Assembly (NCBI GenBank): GCA_910579705.1
Contig: CAJTUI010000003.1
Span: 1 to 64,000 of the forward strand
DNA length: 64,000 nucleotides
Direction of reading: 5' to 3'
DNA from: an uncultured Christensenella sp.
GTDB taxonomy: Bacteria > Bacillota > Clostridia > Christensenellales > Borkfalkiaceae
Shown here piece after piece: positions 6,746-13,758 of the stretch; the stretch's first letter is position 1; every line of letters begins with the position of its first letter. A program made the position numbers and the translations under genes. A model generated the notes under the pieces. The model ran no database searches and was not told the DNA's origin. It was given only the letters and a program-made list of their open reading frames with translations.

Positions 6746-7318
6746 ATGAACGAATTAAGAAAAATCGTTGTAGCCAGCGGCAATAAAAACAAAATACGCG
6801 AGATAAGCGAAATCTTTAACGGCGTGGAAATAGTTTCTATGCAGGAGCTGGGGTTCGACGGGGATATTCCCGAAACGGGCGAAACCTTTAAAGACAACGC
6901 TTACATCAAAGCAAAATTCATAGCCGAAAGATTTAACGTATACGCGCTTGCGGACGATTCCGGGCTTTGCGTTACCGCGCTCGGCGGCGCGCCCGGCGTG
7001 TACTCGGCAAGGTTTTCGGGCGGCGGCGACAAGGCCAACCGCGACCTGCTTTTAATCAGGCTAGAAGGCGCGGCAGACCGCTCCGCCTATTTCGAAAGCG
7101 CGGTGTGCCTGTGCCGACCCGACGGAACGGCAGTGTTCGGCGAAGGCAGAACGCACGGGAAAATCCTGTACGAAGAAACGGGCGAAAACGGGTTCGGTTA
7201 CGACTGCCTGTTTTACTCCGACGACCTTGAAAAGTCGTTCGGGACGGCAACGGCCGAGGAAAAGAACGGCGTGTCGCACCGTTTCCGCGCGCTATCCGAT
7301 TTAAGGCGCAAGTTATGA
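6746..7318 (+). CDS. rdgB: XTP/dITP pyrophosphatase (non-canonical purine NTPase)
   Basis: 190 residues of the HAM1/RdgB family, which hydrolyses dITP, XTP and related deaminated purine nucleotides to monophosphates and keeps them out of nucleic acids. Visible motifs are ASGNKNKIREI (substrate loop), DDSGLCV (metal site), GVYSARFSG, ENGFGYDCLF and GVSHRFRAL at the C-terminus. The -10 element is 7 nt before the ATG and there is no ribosome site. The stop overlaps the next start (ATGA), so the phosphodiesterase gene is translationally coupled. Confidence 0.94.
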   Translation: MNELRKIVVASGNKNKIREISEIFNGVEIVSMQELGFDGDIPETGETFKDNAYIKAKFIAERFNVYALADDSGLCVTALGGAPGVYSARFSGGGDKANRDLLLIRLEGAADRSAYFESAVCLCRPDGTAVFGEGRTHGKILYEETGENGFGYDCLFYSDDLEKSFGTATAEEKNGVSHRFRALSDLRRKL

Positions 7319-7782
7319 AGACGATAGTCGTCGTTTCGGACACGCACGGAAACAGAAAGTTTTTGGACGGGCTGGACGGGATATTCTCCGAAAACGACAT
7401 TATTATACACCTCGGCGACACCTCGGGCGACGGCGGTTACCTGCGCGGGAAATACCCCGACAAAACCCGCGTCATAAACGGAAATTGCGACCTTATGAAA
7501 CTGGGCGAGGACGAAGAGATTATCGAGGTCGAGGGCGTGAAAATATTCGCCTGCCACGGCCACCGCTACTCTGTAAAAACAACGCTTTCAAAGCTTGCGG
7601 CGGAGGCTAAACGCAACGGTTGCCGACTTGCGCTGTACGGGCACACCCACTGCGCGCGCGAGGACGAGATTGACGGCGTGACACTGTTGAACCCCGGTTG
7701 CGGCGCGAGATATTCTCAGAACGGTTATCTGTATATCGTCGTAAACGGCGATAAAGTTACATATAAATTAACTTCGGGATAA
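7315..7782 (+). CDS. YfcE/MJ0936-type metallophosphoesterase
   Basis: 155 residues with the calcineurin-like phosphoesterase motifs in order: SDTHGN, HLGDTSGDGG, NGNCD, CHGHRY and YGHTH, giving a dinuclear metal site. Members hydrolyse phosphodiesters such as bis-pNPP; the physiological substrate is unknown. The pairing with rdgB (ATGA overlap) is common in Bacillota and suggests nucleotide housekeeping. Confidence 0.9.
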   Translation: MKTIVVVSDTHGNRKFLDGLDGIFSENDIIIHLGDTSGDGGYLRGKYPDKTRVINGNCDLMKLGEDEEIIEVEGVKIFACHGHRYSVKTTLSKLAAEAKRNGCRLALYGHTHCAREDEIDGVTLLNPGCGARYSQNGYLYIVVNGDKVTYKLTSG

Positions 7783-7786
7783 AATT

Positions 7787-8755
7787 ATGAAATTCAGACA
7801 CACAATCCACGTTTTCATAGACAACTTCGCGGTTACCTACAAACAGCTGTTGTACCGCCTTGTAATCGCGCTTATAGCAATCGGGCTCTACGCGGCTATT
7901 TTAACGCCGTTCGTAAACGCGTTCACGGGCTCGCCCGATTTCGTCAGCCTGACCGAAGGCATTAAATCCTTCCTCAAAAACCTTGTCGAGGGCAAGCCGA
8001 CGGAGCTGGGGCCGATAACAGAGCAGATTAAATCGGCTTTCCAGGCGCTTTTGAGGCTGATATCCGACAACCGCGGCGACATTGCCTGGGGCATTGCGGG
8101 CGTTGTTACAGTGCACGTGGTGGAAAGGTTTTTCGCGGGGCTGGGCAACTACGCCACCGCCGCGGTCATAAACGACAGAATGGCGCTGAGAGCGGACTCG
8201 CCCTTTATGGTTACGCTGATACGCAACTTCAAGCAGGCCTCCCTCTACAACCTGATTTACGTGCCCCTCTCGCTCGCTTACGACTACCTCTGTTTCACGC
8301 TCCTCTACTTCTTCGTGTTCAGACTGCTTGCGATGCTGCCGTTCGTGTTTTTAGTTGTGGAGATTTTCCTGTATATAACTTTCGTAGTGATTACGATAGC
8401 GTTCAAAATGGTTTTCACCACCGACTGGCTGCCCGCGCTGATACGCGGCAAGGCGACCCAGAAAAAGGCGTTTTTATACACCTTCGACAGAAGGCGCAAA
8501 AACACGTTCAACGTGCTTTCGAACTTCATTGTGCTCATAATTCTCGTCTTTGCAATCAACGTTGCCGCCATTGTGTTTACGTTCGGCGTTGCCGCTCTTC
8601 TGACAATTCCGTCGAGCTACGTGATACTGCTCTGTTTCGAGTTCGTGAACTACTACGACCGCGAGGAGCTGAAATATTTCATAGACAAAAAGACGATTAT
8701 AAAACCCGAGAAAGAGCACGTGCCCACGCGCGAAGAATTTTTCAAGGGCGAGTAA
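7787..8755 (+). CDS. polytopic membrane protein of unknown function
   Basis: 322 residues with about six hydrophobic helices: near 20-45, 95-115, 165-185, 190-215, 245-270 and 275-290. A hydrophilic loop (about 47-90) lies outside or between helices. The C-terminal 30 residues are charged and cytoplasmic (DREELKYFIDKK...VPTREEFFKGE). No catalytic motif was recognised. It starts 4 nt after the stop of the phosphodiesterase gene, so it belongs to the same operon, but no Shine-Dalgarno is seen before the ATG. Ended by a strong terminator at 8772. Confidence 0.75.
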   Translation: MKFRHTIHVFIDNFAVTYKQLLYRLVIALIAIGLYAAILTPFVNAFTGSPDFVSLTEGIKSFLKNLVEGKPTELGPITEQIKSAFQALLRLISDNRGDIAWGIAGVVTVHVVERFFAGLGNYATAAVINDRMALRADSPFMVTLIRNFKQASLYNLIYVPLSLAYDYLCFTLLYFFVFRLLAMLPFVFLVVEIFLYITFVVITIAFKMVFTTDWLPALIRGKATQKKAFLYTFDRRRKNTFNVLSNFIVLIILVFAINVAAIVFTFGVAALLTIPSSYVILLCFEFVNYYDREELKYFIDKKTIIKPEKEHVPTREEFFKGE

Positions 8756-8771
8756 ATTTCGCAGTTTACGC

Positions 8772-8808
8772 AAAGCGCCGCGGATAAACGTTATCCGCGG
8801 CGCTTTTA
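8772..8808 (+). terminator. terminator, 16-bp stem
   Basis: AAAGCGCCGCGGATAA (8772-8787) and TTATCCGCGGCGCTTT (8791-8806) with a 3-nt loop and trailing T. Confidence 0.88.
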
Positions 8809-8882
8809 AACTGTAAGATACTAAAAAAAATTGAAAATATTTAAAATTTTTCAACTTGCCTACTTTACAAAGGAATGTTTTT

Positions 8883-8923
8883 TTTATATACTGTTTATAT
8901 ACTGTGAAACACATAAGTATAAT
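8883..8923 (+). promoter_or_regulatory. pgm upstream region: 11-bp tandem repeat and -10
   Basis: TTTATATACTG occurs twice head to tail (8883-8893 and 8894-8904). A TATAAT hexamer follows at 8918-8923 with no good -35, so the repeat, one helical turn apart, could be an activator site (inference). Confidence 0.4.
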
Positions 8924-8958
8924 ATTGTATAAAGTTAACAAAAAAATCGGAGAGATAA

Positions 8959-10680
8959 ATGAATTACGCTGAAATTTACGAAAACTGGATAAACGACGAC
9001 CGTCTGTGCGGCGAGGCGAAAGCGGAGCTTGACGGCGTTAAAGATAATAAAGAAGAAATAGAATACCGTTTCGGGGCGGAGCTGGAATTCGGCACGGCGG
9101 GTATGCGCGGGATTATCGGTTACGGCACGAATATGATGAACGTGTACACCGTGAAACGCGCCACGCAGGGACTTGCTAAGTTCATTAAAAGCCTCGGCGC
9201 GGACGCTATGGCAAGGGGCGTTGCCATCTCCTACGACACGCGCCTGAAAAGCGACGAGTTTGCGCGCGCCGCGCAGGAAGTGCTTGCGGCGAACGATATT
9301 AACTCGTTCCTGTTTACGGACGTGCACCCCGTGCCTATGCTGTCGTTCGCGGTGAGAGAGCTGAACGCCGTGGCGGGCATAATGGTAACCGCCTCACACA
9401 ACCCCAAACAGTACAACGGATATAAAGTTTACGGAGCGGACGGCGCGCAGATGAGCCCCGACGACACCGATATTGTAGTTAATTATATCAAGGAAACGAC
9501 CGATTATCTCGGCGTTCCCTCCCCCTCCGCCGAGCAACTGAAAAAGCACGCTAAGGCCGTGCCCGCCAAGGTGGACAAGAAATATTATAAAGAGCTTAAA
9601 AAACTTACCCTTTCCAAAAAGGCTGTCAAGGCCTGCGGCAAGGATTTGAAACTCGTATATACGCCCGTGCACGGCTCGGGCTATATCCCCGTTACGACCA
9701 TACTAAAAAAGATAGGTATTAACGCGACCGTTGTCGCCGAGCAGACCTGCAAGGACACCGACTTCTCCACCGTCGAAGTGCCCAACCCCGAGTTCAAGGA
9801 AACTCTGTCAATGGGCATCGCGCTGGCGCAGAAAATCGGCGCGACCGTTGTGTTCGGCACCGACCCCGACAGCGACAGGCTGGGCGTGGCAGTGAAAAAC
9901 AATGCGGGCGAGTTCGAGGCGCTTTCGGGAAATCAGGTGGGTATCCTCCTTCTCGACTATATTCTTACAAGACTTAAAGAGGACGGAAAACTGCCCCAGA
10001 ACGCCGCGGTCGTGAAATCGTTCGTGACCACGGGTATGGCCAAGTCGATTTGCAGACAGTTCGGCGTGGAGCTTTTCGAAGTGCCCGTCGGGTTCAAGTT
10101 TATAGGCGAGAAAATAAAGCTTTGGGAGCGCAACCGCGAGCACACGTTTATATTCGGGTTCGAAGAGAGCTGCGGTTACCTGCGCGGAACGCACGCGCGC
10201 GATAAGGACGCCGTGGTCGCGTCAATGCTGTGCGCAGAAATGGTTTGCTACTACGCTTACCACAACAAGACCGTTTACCAGCGCCTTAACGAAATTTACG
10301 ATACTTACGGGTATGTGCTGGACTGCAACATCTCCATACCCTTCAAGGGGCTTAACGCTATGAAGGATATGAACGCCGTAGTCGACGGACTGAAAAAGAC
10401 GCCAGTGACCGCGTTCGATATTTACGACGTAACCACCGTGCGCGATTATTCCAAGGACGTCAAGACCGACGTTCTCACGGGCGCGACCTCGCCCATAGGC
10501 TCGCCGCTGACCAACTGCGTTTACTACGAACTGGAAAACGGAAGTTTTATCTGCGTGCGCCCTTCGGGAACCGAGCCCAAACTCAAAATATATTTCTCCG
10601 TGAAAGCCCATCACAGGGCGGACGCCGAGGTTGCGCTTGAAAAGATGCAGGCCGCGGTGAAAGAGATAGTCAAAGCTTAA
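8959..10680 (+). CDS. phosphoglucomutase / phosphomannomutase
   Basis: 573 residues, the usual length of the PgcA-type alpha-phosphohexomutases. It interconverts glucose-1-phosphate and glucose-6-phosphate through a phosphoserine. Domain 1 has VTASHNPKQYNGYKVY (phosphoserine loop), domain 2 GTDPDSDRLGV (Mg2+ site), domain 3 FGFEESCGYL (sugar loop), and domain 4 RPSGTEPKLKIYF (phosphate loop). The ribosome site CGGAGAG is 4-5 nt before the ATG. It would link the products of the starch locus to glycolysis. It is a monocistronic unit with its own terminator. Confidence 0.94.
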   Translation: MNYAEIYENWINDDRLCGEAKAELDGVKDNKEEIEYRFGAELEFGTAGMRGIIGYGTNMMNVYTVKRATQGLAKFIKSLGADAMARGVAISYDTRLKSDEFARAAQEVLAANDINSFLFTDVHPVPMLSFAVRELNAVAGIMVTASHNPKQYNGYKVYGADGAQMSPDDTDIVVNYIKETTDYLGVPSPSAEQLKKHAKAVPAKVDKKYYKELKKLTLSKKAVKACGKDLKLVYTPVHGSGYIPVTTILKKIGINATVVAEQTCKDTDFSTVEVPNPEFKETLSMGIALAQKIGATVVFGTDPDSDRLGVAVKNNAGEFEALSGNQVGILLLDYILTRLKEDGKLPQNAAVVKSFVTTGMAKSICRQFGVELFEVPVGFKFIGEKIKLWERNREHTFIFGFEESCGYLRGTHARDKDAVVASMLCAEMVCYYAYHNKTVYQRLNEIYDTYGYVLDCNISIPFKGLNAMKDMNAVVDGLKKTPVTAFDIYDVTTVRDYSKDVKTDVLTGATSPIGSPLTNCVYYELENGSFICVRPSGTEPKLKIYFSVKAHHRADAEVALEKMQAAVKEIVKA

Positions 10681-10695
10681 ATTCGATAGAAATAA

Positions 10696-10728
10696 AAAAG
10701 CAAGGAACGCAACTTTTCCTTGCTTTTA
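10696..10728 (+). terminator. pgm terminator
   Basis: AAAAGCAAGGAA (10696-10707) and TTCCTTGCTTTT (10716-10727). Confidence 0.85.
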
Positions 10729-10758
10729 ATATTAACGGTAACTCGGTGGAGAAATAAA

Positions 10759-11205
10759 ATGACAACGAAGGAAATTTTAGCGTACTGTCTTGATAATCTG
10801 AAAGGGACAGTGATGGTAAACAGTTGGGGCGAAAGCGGAATTTTTTATAATCCGGACAACGCTTTAAAACGCGGGATTTATGTTTTAACCGTCAAAGAGA
10901 AAGACGGCGAAAACGATAAAAGCTCTGATTTGGACAGGGACGGTATTTTTCGCGTAAATATCGGAGTACGCAAAAGCACGTTCATAGATCTGTTTGGTTA
11001 CGTTCCCGCGCGGCCGCCAAAAGGCGGGATTGTAGATATGCCGTACGACTTTACGCAAACCGATAAAATACTGCCGCACCCCGTTTACGGCTGGATAAGT
11101 TGGTTGTGCGTGATAAATCCGTCAGACGCTACTTTTGAGCAATTAAAACCGCTCATTCAGGAGGCTTACGAGTACGCAAAGGAAAAATATTCCAAGCGTA
11201 AGTGA
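10759..11205 (+). CDS. DUF6194-like protein
   Basis: 148 residues, soluble. It has EILAYCLDNLKGTVMVNSWGE near the start, then IFRVNIGVRKSTFIDLFG and LPHPVYGWISWLCVINPS, the pattern of DUF6194 proteins (RVNI...F..lfG...HP.Y.WM.WV.V..P). Function is not known. GGTGGAG precedes ATG 10759; the frame is open upstream but lacks a ribosome site. It is followed by a strong terminator. Confidence 0.7.
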   Translation: MTTKEILAYCLDNLKGTVMVNSWGESGIFYNPDNALKRGIYVLTVKEKDGENDKSSDLDRDGIFRVNIGVRKSTFIDLFGYVPARPPKGGIVDMPYDFTQTDKILPHPVYGWISWLCVINPSDATFEQLKPLIQEAYEYAKEKYSKRK

Positions 11206-11218
11206 ACCGTATAATATG

Positions 11219-11255
11219 GCCCGCCGACTTCTTAAACGAAGTCGGCGGGCTTGTT
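11219..11255. terminator. bidirectional terminator
   Basis: GCCCGCCGACTTC (11219-11231) and GAAGTCGGCGGGC (11238-11250), a 13-bp stem between the convergent genes at 10759 and 11439. Confidence 0.85.
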
Positions 11256-11256
11256 T

Positions 11257-11439
11257 TCACACCCTGCGCACGCAAAGCCTTTCGCGCTTATTCAAACCTT
11301 TTAAAGCGGAAAGCTTATCAAGCGCGAGCTGGGTTTCGTCAAGCCTGATTTCCTCCCCCTTCTCTATGAGAAAAGTTTCGCCTTCGTGGCGGCTCCTTAT
11401 TATGTTTTTCTGCCTTTCTATATACGCCGTAAAATTCAT
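11257..11439 (-). CDS. 60-residue basic small protein, unknown function
   Basis: The protein begins MNFTAYIERQKN and is rich in charged residues (RSRHEGETFLIEKGEE, LNKRERLCVRRV) with no membrane helix. GGAGG stands 9 nt before ATG 11439; ATG 11445 is in frame but only 3 nt from GGAGG. It is divergent from the WYL regulator at 11607. Their 160-bp intergenic region has a strong promoter framed by a 10-bp inverted repeat, so it is a candidate target of that regulator. Not recognised as any family. Confidence 0.7.
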   Translation of the reverse strand: MNFTAYIERQKNIIRSRHEGETFLIEKGEEIRLDETQLALDKLSALKGLNKRERLCVRRV

Positions 11440-11467
11440 TTTCATTGTCCTCCGTCTTTACAATTAT

Positions 11468-11512
11468 ATTTTATCATTAATACTTGACAGATATAGTCAT
11501 ATATGATAAAAT
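11468..11512 (+). promoter_or_regulatory. promoter framed by a 10-bp inverted repeat
   Basis: TTGACA (11484-11489), 17 nt, TAAAAT (11507-11512). ATTTTATCAT (11468-11477) and ATGATAAAAT (11503-11512) are perfect inverted arms. The right arm covers the -10 and the left arm lies upstream of the -35. The leader to ATG 11607 is about 90 nt. Confidence 0.6.
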
Positions 11513-11606
11513 TTTTTCAGGTTTTTAAAAATAATTTTTTTAACGGTTTATCTTATTAGATTGACAAGCGCGTTATGACCGTTTTTTAAAAACAGCGGAG
11601 GAAAAT

Positions 11607-12524
11607 ATGAAATACCAGATTATGATAAGCATTATGATGCTGCTTTTGCAAAAGCGCAGGCTGACGGCGCGGCAGATTGCGGAGAAGTACGACATAAGCA
11701 CGCGCAGCGTTTACAGATACATCGAGGAGCTGGACGTGAGCGGCGTGCCCGTAACCGTCACGCGCGGGCGATACGGCGGCATTGCCATAGCCGATACGTT
11801 CCGCCTGCCCACGGGCTTTCTCACGCGCGAGGAGTACGCCGCGACGGTAAACGCGTTGAGCGCGATGTCTTCGCAGGTGAACGACCGCGACGTTATTTCC
11901 GCGCTTGAAAAGTTGCAGTTACAGCAAAAGAACGAACGGCGCGACGTGTCCGTTTGCGGGAACGTGATTGTGGACGGCGGAACCTGGGGCGGCGGGAAAA
12001 AGTTTTCCGAGAAAATGCGGGTCTGCGAAACGGCGGTGAACGAAAAGAAATGCCTGCTTATAGACTACATTTCCAGGGACGGCGAGCACAGCAAGCGCGT
12101 TATAGACCCGCACGTGCTCATATTCAAACAGAACGTATGGTATGTATACGCGTTCTGCCACAGCAAACAGACTTTCAGAACGTTCAAGATAGGCAGAATA
12201 AAGAGCGCGACTTTCACGGGCGGGAGCTTTGTCAAGCGCGAATTCACGCGCGACGAGATTGATTTGAACTTCTACTATCCGGCGGAAAGCCTTAAAGAAG
12301 TCACGTTCGAGATACTTAAAAGCTCGCTCGCGGACGCGGAAGAATGGCTTGGTATAGACAATATAGAGCCGCGCGGCGACGCGTTTATAGCAAGAATGAC
12401 CCTGCCGGAAACGGGGCTTGTAAACAAGATTTTAAGCTACGGCGGCGCCGTAAAAGTTTTGGAACCGCCCGAGCTTAAACAAAGAGTTGCCGAGGCCGCA
12501 AGGCAGATTGCGGAGCAGACGTAA
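11607..12524 (+). CDS. WYL-domain transcriptional regulator
   Basis: 305 residues. The N-terminal winged HTH (about 1-60) has LTARQIAEKYDISTRSVYRYIE and GVPVTVTRGRYGGIAI; the central WYL domain (about 135-215) has LLIDYISRDGEHSKRVIDPHVLIF and WYVYAFCHSKQTFRTFKIGRI; a WCX-like C-terminal part follows. WYL domains sense small molecules or nucleic acid. GGAGG is 6 nt before the ATG. An inverted repeat frames its promoter, which fits autoregulation. Confidence 0.9.
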   Translation: MKYQIMISIMMLLLQKRRLTARQIAEKYDISTRSVYRYIEELDVSGVPVTVTRGRYGGIAIADTFRLPTGFLTREEYAATVNALSAMSSQVNDRDVISALEKLQLQQKNERRDVSVCGNVIVDGGTWGGGKKFSEKMRVCETAVNEKKCLLIDYISRDGEHSKRVIDPHVLIFKQNVWYVYAFCHSKQTFRTFKIGRIKSATFTGGSFVKREFTRDEIDLNFYYPAESLKEVTFEILKSSLADAEEWLGIDNIEPRGDAFIARMTLPETGLVNKILSYGGAVKVLEPPELKQRVAEAARQIAEQT

Positions 12525-12560
12525 AGCGGCGCGCAAACCGTAAAGTTTGCGCGCCGCTTT
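12523..12560. terminator. bidirectional terminator, 16-bp stem
   Basis: AAAGCGGCGCGCAAAC (12523-12538) and GTTTGCGCGCCGCTTT (12545-12560) between convergent genes. Confidence 0.88.
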
Positions 12561-12571
12561 ATATATTATGA

Positions 12572-13387
12572 TTAGTCCTTTTCGAAAGTAAGCGTATACG
12601 AAAAACTTTTTCCGTTTTCGTCCGCAAAGTTGATAAACGGCTTTTCGGAGAGTTCCGCGGGGTGTTCGGGATTGTAACTTATCCCCCACCACGGCTCCAC
12701 ACAGACGTAATCCCCGCCGTCCTCGTTGCTCCAAAACGCGTAAACGGGACAGTCGGCTCTGAACGTGTAAGTATATCCGTCCTTGGTATGCATAGATACG
12801 TCGCCCGAAATCCCGCCGAGCTGAAAGGTTTTGCACTCCTTGAAAAACTGCTTGTTTGCAACAAACCTCTTCATTGTATCCAGCTTTACCTCGCCGCCGT
12901 CCAGCGGGTATAAAATCGGCTCCTGCTCGTCCTCGAACTCTATCACAGCCTCGCCGTCGGGCGCTTTAAGACCGGGGTGCCCGCCGACGTAGAAAGGAAT
13001 TTCCCCGTTCTTGCCGCGCACGGTATAGGTAACTTTGACGGTGTTCTTTTTGAGCGTATATGTAATAAGAAAATCGAAGTCGTACGGATAGGTCTGGCGG
13101 GTAACCGCATTGGAGTTGAGTTCCAGCGTGAGCCTGTCAAGCGTAATGTCCGCAAGCGCAAATTCCGAATATCTTGCAACGCCGTGCGACTTGGGTTTGT
13201 AAGCGCCGCCCGCCGCGGTGTATTCGCCCGCGTGTCCTATTATCGGAAAGATAACGACGTCCCTCGAATTCCAGAACTCGCCGCCCTGCCAGAGCCGTTC
13301 TTCGCCGAGATAGACGAGCGAGGACATCGCCCCGCCGTCGGAGTCGACCGACAGAGTGATGTATTTGTTTTTTAAAACGTATATCAT
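12572..13387 (-). CDS. aldose 1-epimerase family protein
   Basis: 271 residues of the galactose-mutarotase fold, close to the LacX/YeaD-like branch. It has VDSDGGAMSSLVYLGEERLWQ, VIFPIIGHAG, KSHGVARYSEFAL (the catalytic-His region), YVGGHPGLKAPDGE and FWSNEDGGDYVCVEPWWG (the catalytic-Glu region). Such enzymes interconvert alpha and beta anomers of hexoses or hexose phosphates. AGGAG lies before the ATG. It is 32 nt downstream of the HIT gene on the same strand and may be the last gene of that operon. Confidence 0.88.
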   Translation of the reverse strand: MIYVLKNKYITLSVDSDGGAMSSLVYLGEERLWQGGEFWNSRDVVIFPIIGHAGEYTAAGGAYKPKSHGVARYSEFALADITLDRLTLELNSNAVTRQTYPYDFDFLITYTLKKNTVKVTYTVRGKNGEIPFYVGGHPGLKAPDGEAVIEFEDEQEPILYPLDGGEVKLDTMKRFVANKQFFKECKTFQLGGISGDVSMHTKDGYTYTFRADCPVYAFWSNEDGGDYVCVEPWWGISYNPEHPAELSEKPFINFADENGKSFSYTLTFEKD

Positions 13388-13419
13388 TTAGATCTCCTGA
13401 AAGATTAGTTAGGTGAATA

Positions 13420-13758
13420 TTACCAGTCCAGCTCCTGCCCGCCGAGTATGTGCATATGCAGGTGGAATACCGTCTGCCCCGCGGCCTCGCCCTGATTGAT
13501 TATGAGGCGGTAGCCGTTTTCACAGCCGTTTTCGGCGGCTATTTCGGGTATTTTTTCGAGCATACGGCCGAGAACGCCCACCCGCGCCCCGTCCGCGTCG
13601 GACAGAAGTTTGAAATGGTCCTTGGGTATCGCCAGAAGGTGGACTTTCGCCTTGGGCTGAATATCCTTGAAAACAAGCATCTCCCCGTCCTCGTACACCT
13701 TGGCGGAAGGAATTTCGCCTTTAATTATTTTACAGAAAAGACAGTTATTGTCAATCAT
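13420..13758 (-). CDS. HIT-family (histidine triad) nucleotide-binding protein
   Basis: 112 residues with the triad HLHMHILGG near the C-terminus and CLFCKIIKGEIPSAKVYED at the start, whose two Cys are half of the zinc site in HinT-like members. It probably hydrolyses adenosine phosphoramidates. Its ATG overlaps the end of the PrsW gene by 8 nt and GGAGGG precedes it. Confidence 0.92.
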   Translation of the reverse strand: MIDNNCLFCKIIKGEIPSAKVYEDGEMLVFKDIQPKAKVHLLAIPKDHFKLLSDADGARVGVLGRMLEKIPEIAAENGCENGYRLIINQGEAAGQTVFHLHMHILGGQELDW

